Shown here piece after piece: positions 31,401-45,570 of a DNA stretch of 64,000 nt. Under the pieces are notes generated by a model. The model made no database searches. It was not told the DNA's origin and saw nothing but the letters and a program-made list of their open reading frames with translations. Source of the DNA: Tricholomella constricta. Taxonomy: Eukaryota; Basidiomycota; Agaricomycetes; Agaricales; Lyophyllaceae. The stretch's first letter is position 1; the number at the start of each line of letters is the position of its first letter. The translations under genes were made by a program, and so were the position numbers. The stretch covers positions 868,001 through 932,000 of the forward strand of contig JAACJP010000005.1 of assembly GCA_013368375.1 (NCBI GenBank). Direction: 5' to 3'.

Positions 31401-34400
31401 GCGGCAAGTGACGTCGATCACGGGGTCTGGGAGAATAACTCCTAGAACGCGACCGCGAGTCGTAGCGACTACGGTGACGTGAATAACCATGGGGAGACCG
31501 ACGTCGACCGTAAGATGGTGAATGAGGCCGACGACCATCGTATGGTGAATAAGGTCGGCGACCTGACGGATCCACTACTACGACTGGCTGTGTGCTCTGT
31601 GGAATCGGCTGTGGTTGTGCAACGATTTGCGGTGCAGGCCGAGGTGACCGAGAGCGGTGGCGATCTCTTGACCTTGACCGTCCGCGTCCCGAATCGGGCA
31701 TAGTCGTGGGTTGGATGATAACAGGAGCTCTGCCACCCCCGGAGTGTGAGTGAGAACGAGATGAGGAACGAGAACGCTGTTGGACAATGACTGGCGGCTG
31801 CCCCATTCCAGACATTACTGGCATCATCCCATGCATTCCTGGCATCATTGAAGGGACAGCACCCGGAGGCATAACTATTGTTCCTTGGGGCATCTGCATT
31901 GGTGGCTGCTGGATCACTGTTGCAGGCTGACTTGGGATAATCATGGGATCACGTCCGCGGCTGTGGCTCCTACTCCTACTCCTATGGCGATGACGGCGAG
32001 AACTACTGCTCCGGCTCCGGCTGCGCTGCATAACAACAACAGGTTGGGGAGTCTCATGTTGAGGAATGAACGTGGGCTGCGGTGCGGATGTTGATGGAAA
32101 TGTGACCGGCACGACTGGGTGGGAGTAGTGAGGTGAACGTGAACGAGACCTAGAACGAGACCGATCACGTCCTGAGGGCTGCTGCTGGATGATGACAGTG
32201 GGTTGTGGCGCAGGTTGGGTTTGACGCGGTGATTCTGACCGTCTATGATGACGACCACGGCTTTGGCTTCGACTTCGACTCCGAGTATCGTGTCGACTCC
32301 GACTATCACGTCGACTGCGATGATGACGACTGTGGCTTCGACTGGAATGAGTCGAATAGGAATCCATACGTTCTATAACCACGGGAGGAGCATGTGAATG
32401 TGGGTGGCTCATTGGAGGTATCATGGTAGTAGGGGGAATATGCATCTCAGGATGAGGGGGCATTGGCCCAGGAAGCATACCATGCTGAACCATAGGGATG
32501 CTAGGAGTCTGTGGGTAGGGGCCCGGAGACTGGTGAATGATTATGGGTGCGGGAGGCTGCTGAGGCTGGGGCTCATGTTGGTGTCCCTCCGAGTGGTGGG
32601 TCGGTTGCGTTGGAACTACGATGACAGGAGGCGCTGGCGCTGGATGTCCTTGATCGGGCTGGTACTGCGGAACTGGTTGGGGAGCCTGCACGATGATCTG
32701 ATGCGGTGTGGGCGACCGGGGACTGGAACTCCTGCTGTGAGACCGTGATCGTGGTCTTCTCCGACCACTGCCCCTACGAGGTGTCCGACTACTGCTGTGC
32801 CTACTAGGTGAGCTGGTCCTGCGGTCGTCATGCATTTCTCGACTGGGAGTGCTGCTGCTACTGCTGCTGCTGCTGCTACTGCTTCTGCTACTCGTGCTGC
32901 TGCTAGGAGGCGAGCCTGCAACTTCAATGATACGGGGTTCAGGATAACGCACAGGAATAAGACGGGGCGAGCGTGAACCGCTTCTTCCTGTGACATCTGG
33001 CGGGATGAAGGGTACAACGTGTTCAGGGGATGGTGGTCTCTGTGCCATAGGTCCTGGCATAGGTCCTGGAAGACGGTAACCATCTTGTGGAGCTGGAGTC
33101 AAATTTGACACCGCAGGTGGTAGATTGGGAATGACAGGCGGAAAAGAAGGTGTCGGCGTTCGGTGGGGAGGCCGACCAGTAAACATGTCTGGAATCACAG
33201 GCGGGATCACAGGACCGTCTCGAGGCGGTTGCAAGTAGGCAGGATACGGCACAAAACCAAGTGGGAGCTGCCCATCGGAAAGGGGGGGAATGACTGGCCC
33301 CTGGTGGTGTGGTTGCGGCATTTGCATCCTTGGCCCCTGCGGCTGAGGCATATGAATATCAGATCCGTGGTGCGGTGGCTGAGGCGTGGCGAGCGGTCGA
33401 CCAACAGGAATCCGAGCAGGACCCAGAGGCGAACCAATTGATGAACTACGGTCGCTTTCTCCGGGCAGCACTAATACAAGCTGAGCAAAATAAGGTGGCA
33501 GAGTAATTTGGAACTAACCATTGACTTGTATGTTCAGGACATCCTGTCTGAGCTGGTCTACGCGAGCATTTAGTCCTCGAAGTTCATCTCGTCGATCACT
33601 CGTGTCCCGTGCTAGCCAGTCGTTTAAAGAACTCATATAGCGCATCAGTTCTCGCTGTTGTTCAACAGAGGCGCTTTGAGCATCCCGATTTTCCTAAACA
33701 GAAGTGAGCCGCTGTCCCTGAAGGCAGAATTGAGCCAAGAATACCCTAAGTAAGTCCATCATGCCATCAAAATAGGGGGGCAATCGGACGATAACCTATC
33801 ATTGTGTTAAAAGAATGCATAGACGTGACCGAGTATTGGCTTACCGGCGGTTGTGGCATTGGAACGTAGGGAAGGCGACTTCTCTGCGGCTGAGGTGGTG
33901 GCTGGCTCTGAGCAGCCGCTGGGACATCAGGTGTGCCCTAGACGAACGCAATTTCATACCAATCGTTGTCAATGAGGAAAAGGGAACGCACCGAAGTTCT
34001 TGCATTTACCTGACCTTCAAGGCCACCCGGCGCCGGTGGACGATACCAACTTTCCCCTTGTTCTCGCACGCTCCCCACCGCAGGAACTGTTTGTGGACGA
34101 GAGGGGTGGAGGTTAGCCTAGCGGGAGCGATCAGAAAGAAAGTCCATGACAGGAAAGAGACGACTTACAAACACAGGAGCAGGAGCAGGAGCGGGTGCTC
34201 GGGTGCTGAACGTTCCATCGGTGCCAGGAAACCTCTCCCGGCGCCGGGCTCTCACTTCATCGTCGAAGTTGGGGGCAGGCATCGCACCCGTGTCTGCTGG
34301 TAACTGAGCAGGTTCAGGTGGCGGCACAGGCTGCGGGGTGGCATCCCGCCTTTGGCGTGGTAAAGGTGGACGAGGAACCCTCCGAGGAGGCACATTTCGT

Positions 34401-37400
34401 ACCGGCCTGGTGTGTGCTTGAGGGAGAGGAGGCTCGGATTCTGGTCTCGGTGGGAGATTGTAAATTGAAACAGGGCTGGGACTCCTCCTTTCTCTGCGAG
34501 AGAAATTGAGGTTGACAAATGCAGGCGGTGGTTGGATATGTGGTGTTGGGAGGTTAAGGCTCGTAGTCATAATTTCTTCAAGTCTTTCCGCCAGAGAAGG
34601 CCCTTCGCGCGTTGGCACGGGAGCATGGATACCTTGATCAATTTCAAAGTTTCGCAGTCTATCTTGCAGTTGGGTTAATTCCAAATCCGAGCTGATAGCT
34701 GAGAGTGGTGCGGCCGGATACGGTTCATAGACGACGTGTGGCTCGCCAGAGGGCTGATTTAACAACGTTTGAAGCAGACCTTCAATACGATGAAGTCTAT
34801 CTTTCAGCTCCGTGTCGTCGGGCACCTGGGGGCTGGGGCGCTCTCGAAGTGTATCAAGCATGTGATTAGTCGATGTTTGACCATCCCACAATGCATTAAG
34901 CTGGTCTCTAATTGCATTTAATGGGGTTAAAAGGTCTGGGGGAGTAACGGGCGGGCGAACGGTGGAGACCGACGTCGACGATGGAGTTGGGGACGGGGGC
35001 GGGAAGGGGCGACCAGAGGATTCTGAGCTATCTGGGTACGGTGGGGAACGAGATGTGTCGGATTCCAAAAATATCGAAGACGAGCCGTCTGATTCCGAGA
35101 TGGTTGGTGCATGCCATGGTGGCGGGGAATCTTGATATGAGGTCGCCGATGCCAGATACTCATCATCTGAATGGTGAGACGACAGGTAAGATCCAATGCT
35201 GCTGGCTGAGCTTGTGGCCCGAGACAATTGTCCGGACGATACACTCAGTCCACGCTGATCAAGGGCGAGCAAGGATGTCCTAGGGCTGCTTCCGCCAACC
35301 ATCCTATCAACCCGGTGAACCAGAGGAGGTGCATGTTGTGGAGGTGCATGTTGTGGAGGTGCATATTGAGGTTGGGGCTGTACGTGGGGTGGCGATGGGG
35401 TTCTGTGTAGATACTCGGAGAGGTCCTGCAGCTCGTTCCGAAGTGCCCGCACGTTGTCTGCTAGCTCCCTATGTTCATCTCCTCTGGCATCGTCGTATCG
35501 ACGAAGATCGTCCGCTATACGATCGAGATCGCGAGACAAATCACGCTCCGTTGCCATACTTTCGGATGTTTGAGTCCTCAGGCTCGACTGGGTGGTCTGC
35601 GCGGATCCTTGAGGCGTCGAAAGTGTGGCGACCATAGAAGGTTCTGGCGTTCTGAGCTGAGCATCCTGTGTAGAGAACGGCGAGCGCTACAACGGGTCAT
35701 GATTAATTCAATTCAGCAAGGTATTTGAAAGGAGTACTTACAAGCTGACGCTCGGCTTGTGATGGAGTAGTCAAAAGAGATGGAATTGTCGACGGCTCAT
35801 CAATATCGTCGAGATCATCCTCTTCCATCAGCGACCTAGCATCGAATACCGATGAATTAAGCGACGACTGTGACCGGAAGGACGCAACAGATGCATCTGA
35901 ACGAGATCGAGCTAGCGGAGTGCGGATATCGGTTGAAAGGGATATGTCGGAAGGTGTCCGAACATCCACAGATGACACAACTGAGGGTGGCAAGGAACGC
36001 AATGAAGTCAGCGTTGGAAGTGACGATTGCGACAGCGTGAAGCTCCGCGGTGTAGATACATCCATGGAAGACGGCGTTTCGACATCTGACGAGGATGCCA
36101 TAGTCGGCGACAGCGAGGGAAGTGGCGTCAAGACCGGCAGTGGAGACCGTTGAACTGCTTCCAGCGATAGACTTGAAGGCGTTAGAACACCCGTGGAGGA
36201 TGAGATCGATGACGGCGGCATAGGCACGGGGGTCAACTGAGGAAGCGGCGAGCGCGGAGACATCGTCGAAATACCCGTTGGCGTTTCTGGAATGGCGCTT
36301 AGGCGGTCTACAGAAGACACACCTGATCCGCTAGGCCTCAGGAACGACGTTTCAAACGATGTATCGAGCCCCTCCGGGACAGCCAGCGACATCACTGAGG
36401 GTGATGGTGCCAATTGAGATGACTCATAAGAGTCGTCCGTCTCATGAGCCCAGGGTTGTGGACTCGGTGGCGGCGGTGGTTCGGAGAAAGGTGGAGTCAG
36501 GTCGCTGAGGCTGGATACAGACGAGATGGTGGGACTGGAAATAGAAGACAAGCGGGGCGCAGGCGTGGAAGGGTGCTCGGATGGCGCTGAAGAGCTTGAT
36601 AGGACCAGTGTCGACGGCGTTACATTCGAGGCGGATGACGAAACGGTTTCAGTTAGAAGTGAAAGACTACTGGACGCGTCCGAAGAAAGAGGTCTCAACG
36701 ATGACACCTGGGAGGGCAAACGAAACGAAGTTGGCGTGGCGACATCAGGCGACTCCTCGGTGGGCGTTAACAATGATGGGGTTGGGGATAAGGACGGTAA
36801 AGAGGGGGGTAACGGCGGTAGCGGGGGAGACGGAGACGGAGTCAGCTCGAGGGATGCGACAGACGAAGCCGACGGCGGGAGAGGAGGGAGGACATCAGAG
36901 AACATCGACGGCGACCGGATCGACAGCGACCGGATCGACGGGATCTCTGAAGGGGGCAAGGAGGGCAACCCAAGCACGCTCTTCGTGTCGTCATCAGATT
37001 CCAGCTTTACAGAAGAGAGTGTGGGCGTATTCTGCTCGGATGGAATGGTTGGGCAAAGCTCTGCCGTGATGTATTCCGAGCCCATGGAAGGCTCGGAGAT
37101 TGTCCGATAATGCGAATATCCTGTATCAGCCGTCTTGTACTCCGATTCAGAAGGAATTGTAGGGAACGACTCAAAGGATGTCTCAGATCCCTTAAAAGAT
37201 GCGATGGAACCTTTTAACGAGGGACTCCTAGCCGTCAGGTAATCTGAGCTCCCCTGAGAGGCTGTAATGAAGTTCTCTGAATCCACTTCTGAGGCATGTT
37301 CGGAGGGAGGAGTTGACGAGAAAGGGGTGAGACTGTCTTCACTGGAGGTTATCGGGCGACCTGTCTGATCAGTGAAATCTGAGGAAAGGCAGACGTCGTA

Positions 37401-40400
37401 GCCTGTTTCACTCGATTCACCGGGAGTGAAAGTATCCGTACCCGTGTAGGTCCCACTGCCCTCCCTGGTGTAGCTCCCGCTCTGCGAGTAACTTCCACTC
37501 TGCGTATAGCTGCCGCTATCCGTGTAACTTCTGCTCCCATAGGTGTAACTCCCGCTGCTTGGGGTGAAGCTCCCACTTCCATAACTCCTTGAATCAAACG
37601 ATTGGGTCCCGCTCTCAGGTGTATAGCTCCCGCTCAAGTTCTCCTTATCCGATGACGCGTCGGTGAGGTAACCAGACGAGTACGAGCGGGAACTGCTTCT
37701 CCCGCCTCTCCTCCTGACTTCCCTGGTACGCGAGAGTGTCGAAGGGGAAGTGCCCGTATAAGAGAATGAGTCGTGCGAATCGCCAAAGTAAGACGTAGAT
37801 TCCCCTCTCCGATACGAAAGGGTAGAAGGCGTTAGGTGCGTACCGGTGGCAGACGTACCATAGCCATACGATGTACCGTCTGTTCTGAGCCCAGTTGATG
37901 TGCGCAGCTCCGACGAGAAATTTGTCGAGTAATAAGATGACCTCGAGCCATCAGACAGGGAACCAGCTGTGAAGAACTGCTCGTCCGTGACCGACATGTC
38001 AGAGCGTGCCCTGTCACTTCCTCGCCCAACACTCGGCGGGGGCGTAATTGTCACGTCGCGTCCTAATGTAGGCCCACTCGAGATCGTTACGGGTGAAGCT
38101 CCGAAGATAAGACTCGCGAATCCTAAACCAGGTCTCGCCCCTCTCGCACGCGTCACAGCCGACGCGAACTCTGCATCTAGATCCGTCATGGACCCGCTCC
38201 GCCTGAGCAGTGAGCCTGTTCTGGCAGGTTGAATGGCGCGTGGATCCCCAGGATAGACGTACTCCTGGTTGGATATGACGGTATCATCGACTGTGCGGGT
38301 GTGATGCGAAGACACAAGTGAGGTACGGCGGGAAAGGCCAGCAGACCTGGATGAAGTCGAGGAGACGTTGGAAGAGAAATCAGGAATAGAAGGGAGGGAT
38401 CTCAAAGGCGGTACGTAGACCGTCGATCGGGAGCCAGTGCTGGATATACTCGTACGACTGTCGATGGAGAGGATCGTCCTGATTGACCCCGTCGGGGAAC
38501 GGGTAATCGACGAAGAGTCGGGCATCGCGATTGGACGATTCACCGCCTCCCTGCATAGTACTGCTATCAGCAAAATTTGAAAGCTGAAACGAACAATAAC
38601 ACGTACCACAGGCGGTTGACCCATTTCTGACGTTCCAGAAGACTCTCTGCTGCCAACCTCTCGACACCATCCGCATAGAGCATATGAAACGGAACCAGCA
38701 TATCCATCAACGGTTGTCCATCCCTTTCCATACTCTGCGACCTTGCAGCAATCGTCCCAATGTCGTCCCGAGCGCTTGGATGTGTCGGTGAAGGCGCCGA
38801 TTGCACGCTGGTACAATTGAGAAGATCAAGCGCCACAATCCCCCTTCCACCTCCTGGAGACAGCCATGAGAGAAGGAGCAACTGAGGATAAAGCAGCGCC
38901 TGGCATCTTTGCCAACGATACGGGGGCGCGTCGTGCACGTTGAGATACCAGAGCAGTCCAATATGTAAAGGCTGTAGCCAAACAGACACAAAGTTAGCAA
39001 GGAGACCGGAAAACATACAACGAAATTTGCTTACCGCCTCATTGCTTTGTGTATAAGGAAGCAAGTCTGCTACATCCAACCCAGGCGGAAGATGGCCACT
39101 CATCATACTGCGAACGCTGGCAGTATCGGCGTCAACCCTGCGGGTCGGAGTAACTGGGTCGCTGCTCCCTTGACCATTACGCTGCTGCAGTTGACCATTT
39201 GCGCGCTGCGCTCTCCTTCTGATTCCAAATAAGCCTTCGCCGTCGGCGGGAGGTGAAACACTTGTAGCCGATCCAGGCGCGGAGTTCTTTCCAGGTGATC
39301 GGCTCAACGTCGGTGTGCGCTCCTTCCAAAGGGCTACAATGTTCCGCACTGAGGTAAGGGGAGAACGAGGAGAGGTTTGCGGGCGACGGAGGGTTGACGT
39401 TGGAGTGATGGACGTGGCTGCGTTTGTGCCCGACCCCGTAAAGGTATCGGTATACGTGCGGGAATCCGTTCTCGTGTACGTTCCGGTGTCCGTTTCCGTA
39501 TAAGTACCAGTATCTGTTCCTGTGTACGTCCTAGCATCTGTTCCAGTGTATGTCCGCGCATCTGTTCCAGTGTATGTTCGCGCATCTGTTCCTGTGTAAG
39601 TTCTGGTATCCGTCCCCGTGTGCGTCAAGGTACCACTGAACGTGCTAGGTGTCTGGGTCGTGTAGGCGCTAGGAGTCATATACGAGCCTGTCCCCCGGCT
39701 ATATGTTCCTCCAGGTGTCGTCGAACGGTAAGTACTATCGCCCGACATCGCGGTCCAAGGCCGCGGAGGTGGGGAGAGAAAAGATGACCCCGTAGGCCTT
39801 GTGTCTGTGGCAGTGTACGAAGTGGCCGACTTCGATGGTGACGACGGGCGTGATCCATAACTGTATCCTGCACTGCTATAAAACGGGCTTGAGGGCCGCA
39901 CACCAGGTGCTGAAGAAGTTCGTGAGTGCCTGCCGCCAGGGCTGCTGGTTTCGAAAACGGCAATCAGTTCGGTGGCACGACCCGGGGGTGGCAGGGTTCG
40001 GTCGGACCCAGGATCAGTTGATGAGCGCGAATGAGAGGAAGGCGTGCCTCCAAGAAAGACTGAACGTCGGAAGGTCTCTGGCGTTGGATTAGCAGGCCTA
40101 GCAGTACCTGCTGCAGAGAACGCGCCGGAGTTGGGACGCGATGGTTCTTCCGTCCTTTCCGTAATTTTGCTTAGACGTGCGCGTGGATCACCTGGGGGAG
40201 GGGTCGGTGCTGAGCGCAGAGTGAGGGTCGGTAATGAAACATATGATGGGGATCCCGTGTATCCAGTGCCAGTGAATGTTCCCGTGTATGACCTTGTCGC
40301 CGAGGTGTATGATGGCCCCGAAGAGGAACCATGCGACCACTCTGTAAGAGCTTGTTCAGTATCATCGAGCTCGTCCTCGAGATTGCTGAGGGTGGCTTCA

Positions 40401-40710
40401 ACTTCGTCGATGGAGTTATCGTCGGTGTACGCGTCTGAATCCGAGTTTTGCTGGGATGGCGAAGGAGAGACCGTGATACGTCTCATCTGGTGAGCCGAGC
40501 CGTTGTCATCACCGTCTGACGACGGACGTTGTGAATCTGTAAAAAGTTCAGCGTGCGCATCAGAAAGAATGGAGGACTTGAATGTTGCAGACCTGAACGA
40601 GAAGTGTATGAGTATCTTGAGGGCGAAAGGGGAGTCTGAGTGTCAGAGAATGAAGTAAAAGTCGCAGCCCCATATTGAGGAGACCAAGGATCTGTAGAAT
40701 TGCTTGACAT
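28458..40710 (-). CDS. Giant PH-like, SR-rich, coiled-coil protein (3786 aa, 17 exons)
   Basis: Exons: 40710-40593, 40536-39035, 38971-38607, 38550-35742, 35686-34169, 34117-34010, 33937-33845, 33795-33745, 33693-33519, 33470-30780, 30716-29514, 29464-29390, 29334-29243, 29183-29089, 29033-28968, 28915-28650 and 28591-28458. The 11361 nt stay in frame throughout. Residues 1-540 are Ser/Thr/Gly/Tyr-rich. About 541-668 resembles a split PH domain (HIGLLWYLNVHDAPPYRWQRC ... LLERQKWVNRLWEAVN). A Ser/Pro-rich region runs to 1598 and a mixed region to 2246. About 2247-3143 is packed with RS/SR and RSRSRS, like an SR-protein tail. A long coiled coil covers about 3250-3540. A conserved-looking WREDCARYHQET...VQGYLDEFSKAL block precedes a Pro-rich tail. 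No enzyme is seen; it may be a cortical or nuclear scaffold. Several low-complexity exons could hide a split into two genes, but the exon 4/5 junction is in frame. Confidence 0.7.
30551..30640 (-). repeat. Five 18-bp repeats inside the giant gene
   Basis: Five copies of CTGGAATCACTKGGGYGT on the plus strand, coding on the minus strand for five S-D-S-R-H-P type hexapeptides at the start of exon 11. Confidence 0.85.
39440..39625 (-). repeat. 24-bp Thr/Gly/Asp/Tyr coding repeats inside the giant gene
   Basis: Imperfect 24-bp units coding T-G-T-D-x-R-T-Y, several times in tandem in exon 2. Similar S-G-S-Y-T repeats recur in exon 4 near 37450-37620. Confidence 0.75.
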
Positions 40711-41777
40711 TGCGGGCGACAACGAGCAGGATCAGTCGGTGAGCATTCCAATTTATCAACAGCTTTACAAAGGCGACAATTGTTGGCAACGATTCAACAC
40801 GATCACGTGTAGATTAGGGCAGGTGCTTTGGCGCTCGCGTTATCACGTGGCACTCTGTGTGCTGCGCGCCGCCGCGCCTGGTGCTTGGACTATCGGGCAC
40901 ATCATCATCATGAATATGCGGTTTGAGGGTGATATTTGAGGGTGATATGTATCATGTATGAAGCTGTAGCCTTGCACTGTAGAAAGGAAACGGACGCTAA
41001 ACGTAATCTGCATATCACATTCGAATAGCCGAACTGCAAATTCGCATCCCGCAACTGCACAGATGAAGAGAACTGGTTTTCCTGGTCTGATTTAGGTTTT
41101 CTCTTTACAAAAGACGTTCAAGGCCTATTTGAACAGATGCAATGACATAAGCCACATGGTGCTGCCGCTGATTTATAGTCATCGAGGATGAATATCCAAT
41201 ATCCAGCCTTTCCCAGCGTTTAAACATGCCATACAGAGATCCGAACGAATGTAAAGAACGTCGAGTCGCTTTTTTCAAATTTCGCGACTGGTTGCCGGGG
41301 CGTTTCTTGCGCACATGTTCAACGATCGCGCTTCAAGTCAATATGAGGGAAATGTAGGTGGCGCGCCATGACTTGAATATAGCGGGAGAGGCTACCTCGT
41401 GGCTAGTAAGAAATAATACCGATGCCCTCGCAACTCCCATTTTTTTTTTCGTAGTTACTTGTACTTGGTGCCCCTGAGCGCCCACAACATAAATACCCTC
41501 ACAAGCATGCCTTTTAGAGAACGGCTTGGGGTAGATCCGTCTGTTATTGGGTCTGCATCACTTGGACCTATGTAAGAATTTGAGTACTTCGACTCCAGGA
41601 CCACGTTGATGGTGCAAGTCGGTACTTGATGTTGGCGGAGTTAAGAACAAGCTTACGTAACAGAAGAGATGCTGTCGGATCGGGCCCTGCGAGTCTGCCT
41701 TGGTAGCTAACGTCTAACAGTGACCGCTCACTTGACCGCCACAACCACCACCACCCTCTTCATTCAACAGAATCACC
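40711..41777. other. Divergent promoter region of giant gene and RBX1
   Basis: About 1.07 kb between two divergent start codons. Short ORFs only; no domain or conserved element is recognised. Confidence 0.5.
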
Positions 41778-42808
<1,031 letters not shown>

Positions 42809-44240
42809 CTAGTCGACGTTCCTTTCCCTGAGCATTACACTTGCGGTCGCGTTGGGTAGGCTTTCCGTGATGAACCACGAATCTGTTGGGCGTTTACCCT
42901 CATTTTCCAGCTTCACGTCGTAATTCAAGAGAATATGCGTCATCATGGCCTTTAGGATGGTAACTGCGAAGAACCGTCCAGAGCTAGGGAAGCAAGGGTT
43001 CACATCCGTTTTGAAAAGATACCAACGTATCGATTACTGACCAGACATGACGACCCACTCCGAAAGGAAGGTATTCCATGGAAGGAGTTACCATCTATGA
43101 GTTGTCACCCTTCATGTTGACGAATCGAAACGCATCAACTTCCTTGGCGTTGGGGTAGATGCCATCGTCCATATGAGTGGGAAGTGCTGCTATTGTAATG
43201 GTGATCCCGGCAGGGATACGAGTGAAAACGTGAACGGTTTGAGGACCTGGCGATAAGTTGCAACTGAAAAAGAAATAACTTCAGCGACCTATACACGCCG
43301 CCGATGTACGAGAGCGACTCAACTGGAACCGAGGCCACTCAATCTCTGCGACTCCTTGAGGAAGCTGTCGAGCTTGAGTAACTCGCCCATAGCAAGCTTC
43401 GTCCAGCCCTCCTGGGAAACAACTCTCTCGATCTCTTCCCGTAATGGTTTGATACACTCGGAGTTGGCAGCTAGATGGTAAAGAGCCTGCGTCAAACTCT
43501 GAGGGCAAGAACATGATCAAACGGAAGGAAAAGTAATCACCTGTACCCTGGAGGACCAGAAACTCATCGAATGCTGCTACGACTTCGTCACGGATGTCAT
43601 GGAAAGATCCATTCAATCCAATTATGAGCTGTGTTTGGATTATGGGAACATGAAAATGACTCCGCCTCAACTCCGCCTGATGTTGGGACCAAGTGTGTGA
43701 AGCGCCTCATGAAAAAGTACTAGTTGGTGGAAATTGATGCCATCAAACCAAGGAAGGAATCACGCGCCACACCTCGTCCATTGTAGCTACAAAGGCAAGG
43801 ACATCGTCTGGAGCCTTACGAATATATTCGATGAATCGTGGCCCGCTCACAATGTACCCCTCTTGAATCATCTGCAAACTATCGACGAGAAAACGACATG
43901 CACCGATGTATGATGAGGGAGGCCCCGAGGGTCCGATAGTTGGAATTGAGCGGAGCTTCACTAGCACATCATTGAGTGGGGTGCCAGGTCGTAAAAAACA
44001 CTTCGAATGACCTCGGAGGAACCAAACCAAGCCTTTGTGAACTACAAGAGAATCAAAAGCACAATCGCAATCACACTTGTCAAGGTCAACGGATTTGACA
44101 GGATCCAAGGCATGATGAGCTCTCAAAAAACGGGGCAGTGTGAAGTGACGAAAAGCTGCTCGAATGAACGTCAATATGAGCTCAACGAGCTTTATGAAAC
44201 TACGGCGACTCCGAGTCGGAGCATGATCTTGAACATCCAA
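42809..44240 (-). pseudogene. Decayed cytochrome P450
   Basis: Scattered P450 pieces lie in the right order on the minus strand: IPTIGPSGP...YIGACRFLVDS and YIRKAPDDVLAF (N-terminal part, about 44000-43800); LYHLAANSECIKPLREEIERVVSQEGW and KLDSFLKESQRLSG (helices J-K, about 43500-43350); GITITIAALPTHMDDGIYPNAKE and FRFVNMKGDNS (about 43230-43100); and GRFFAVTILKAMMTHILLNYDVKLE (after the heme loop, about 42990-42880). Frames change between pieces, and stops remain after removing plausible introns. The large middle portion is missing. The heme-binding loop is not recoverable: the expected FGxGxHxCPG reads as unrelated residues. It is a relic of an Agaricomycete-type P450. Confidence 0.8.
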
Positions 44241-45280
44241 TCTCTGTCTGCAAGAAGCCCCATAAGTTTAGCGGAACGGAATACGCTGACAGTTAACGTC
44301 ATGCCCCATACGAGGCTCCCAATCATCCCCGTCCGATAGCGCATCCTAGCTATAAGTTAGCACATTCATTATTTTAAGATGATACACGTGCACACTAGTC
44401 GAACCAAATTGTCTCGCGTAAGGTTGAAGCGAAAAGCGGTGGGGTAGCAGCTTTTCGACAAGGGATTGGGACTTGAGCAATTCCACATGGAAAACATCGC
44501 TGGATTTGGCTATAGATAAATCTGTGGTTGCGCAGGTGTGAGAACTTTACTGGTACGTATAACAGAGTTAACCACTTGTAGTCTTACAGGGTTTTCGGAA
44601 ATTCTTGGCCCACGTGTTTATGTGTTCAGAAAATCGGAAAATCAGAATAATGGAAATAAATTCTAGACGACGCTCTCCGCACCTCTAACACTCCTCTGTT
44701 TACTAATATAAATGTCCATTGAACTGTCAGTGGCTTGTGTGAAGCAGCGGGCTTTACAGCTCCTCGATCTCGGAATTTGACAATTTTGCTGATACTCTTG
44801 AAGTATTGAATTTAGAAAAGAATCGGACGTGAACCGACGACTATGAGACCCACGGACATGTGGATCCACTGTATATTCTATGAGGACCTTGTGTTCTCAC
44901 CCAGGACACCCTCAAGGATCTTCGAGAAGTGATTCAAAAGACACTTTCCTGATAAAATCCGAATTGGGGAGCGGCTTGCCCTCGACACAACTAACCCATA
45001 TCGACAACTGCTTTTGACGAGAACTTGGCCTCACTTATCAGTTTGTGTGCAGGGCAGTGTCTGAGCACGACCCGGTCCTCCGATCTGACTAGATGTGACA
45101 CGTCATTGCACTGTGGAGAATAATGATATTGTTGTCCTCGACAAATTCAGCGAAGATGCTTGAACTATAGTATGGCAGTACTTATGGACGCGCGATGAGT
45201 GACAGTGCTGTGTGCAAAGCAGCGAGAAACTGCCAGTTCTTGCCTTTGAGATTATGTGAATTTACCAGCCTATACTGACA
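44241..45280. other. Intergenic, nothing supported
   Basis: AT-rich sequence without credible genes. The right part approaches the minisatellite and begins to show GATGCATCA-type motifs. Confidence 0.5.
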
Positions 45281-45570
45281 ATGTGATGCATTATACAACG
45301 CTTGTTGGCATTAATTTGTGATGCATCATACACTGTAGCGTAGTGTTGTTGAGTAATGCATCACGTTGTCGTTAAGGCCCCACCTCAGCGCCCTTGCACT
45401 ATACCTCCTGTGCAGGCAGGCACCCTCGCTCCCCACTACAGGTGATGCATCACTAACTGATACCAGCGTTGGCCAGTGATGCAAGAGACCCCCGTCGTCT
45501 AGTATGCACAATACCTTCTATCAAGCGAGTCATGCATTACCCAGCTATATTGGCATTGACCGGTGATGCA

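Noticed and set aside
32398..32748. Plus-strand ORFs opposite the SR-rich exon
   Set aside because: Biased codon composition of the RS repeats opens the opposite strand; no independent support.
41105..41314. Small minus-strand ORF between giant gene and rbx1
   Set aside because: No start context, domain or splice partner; expected by chance.
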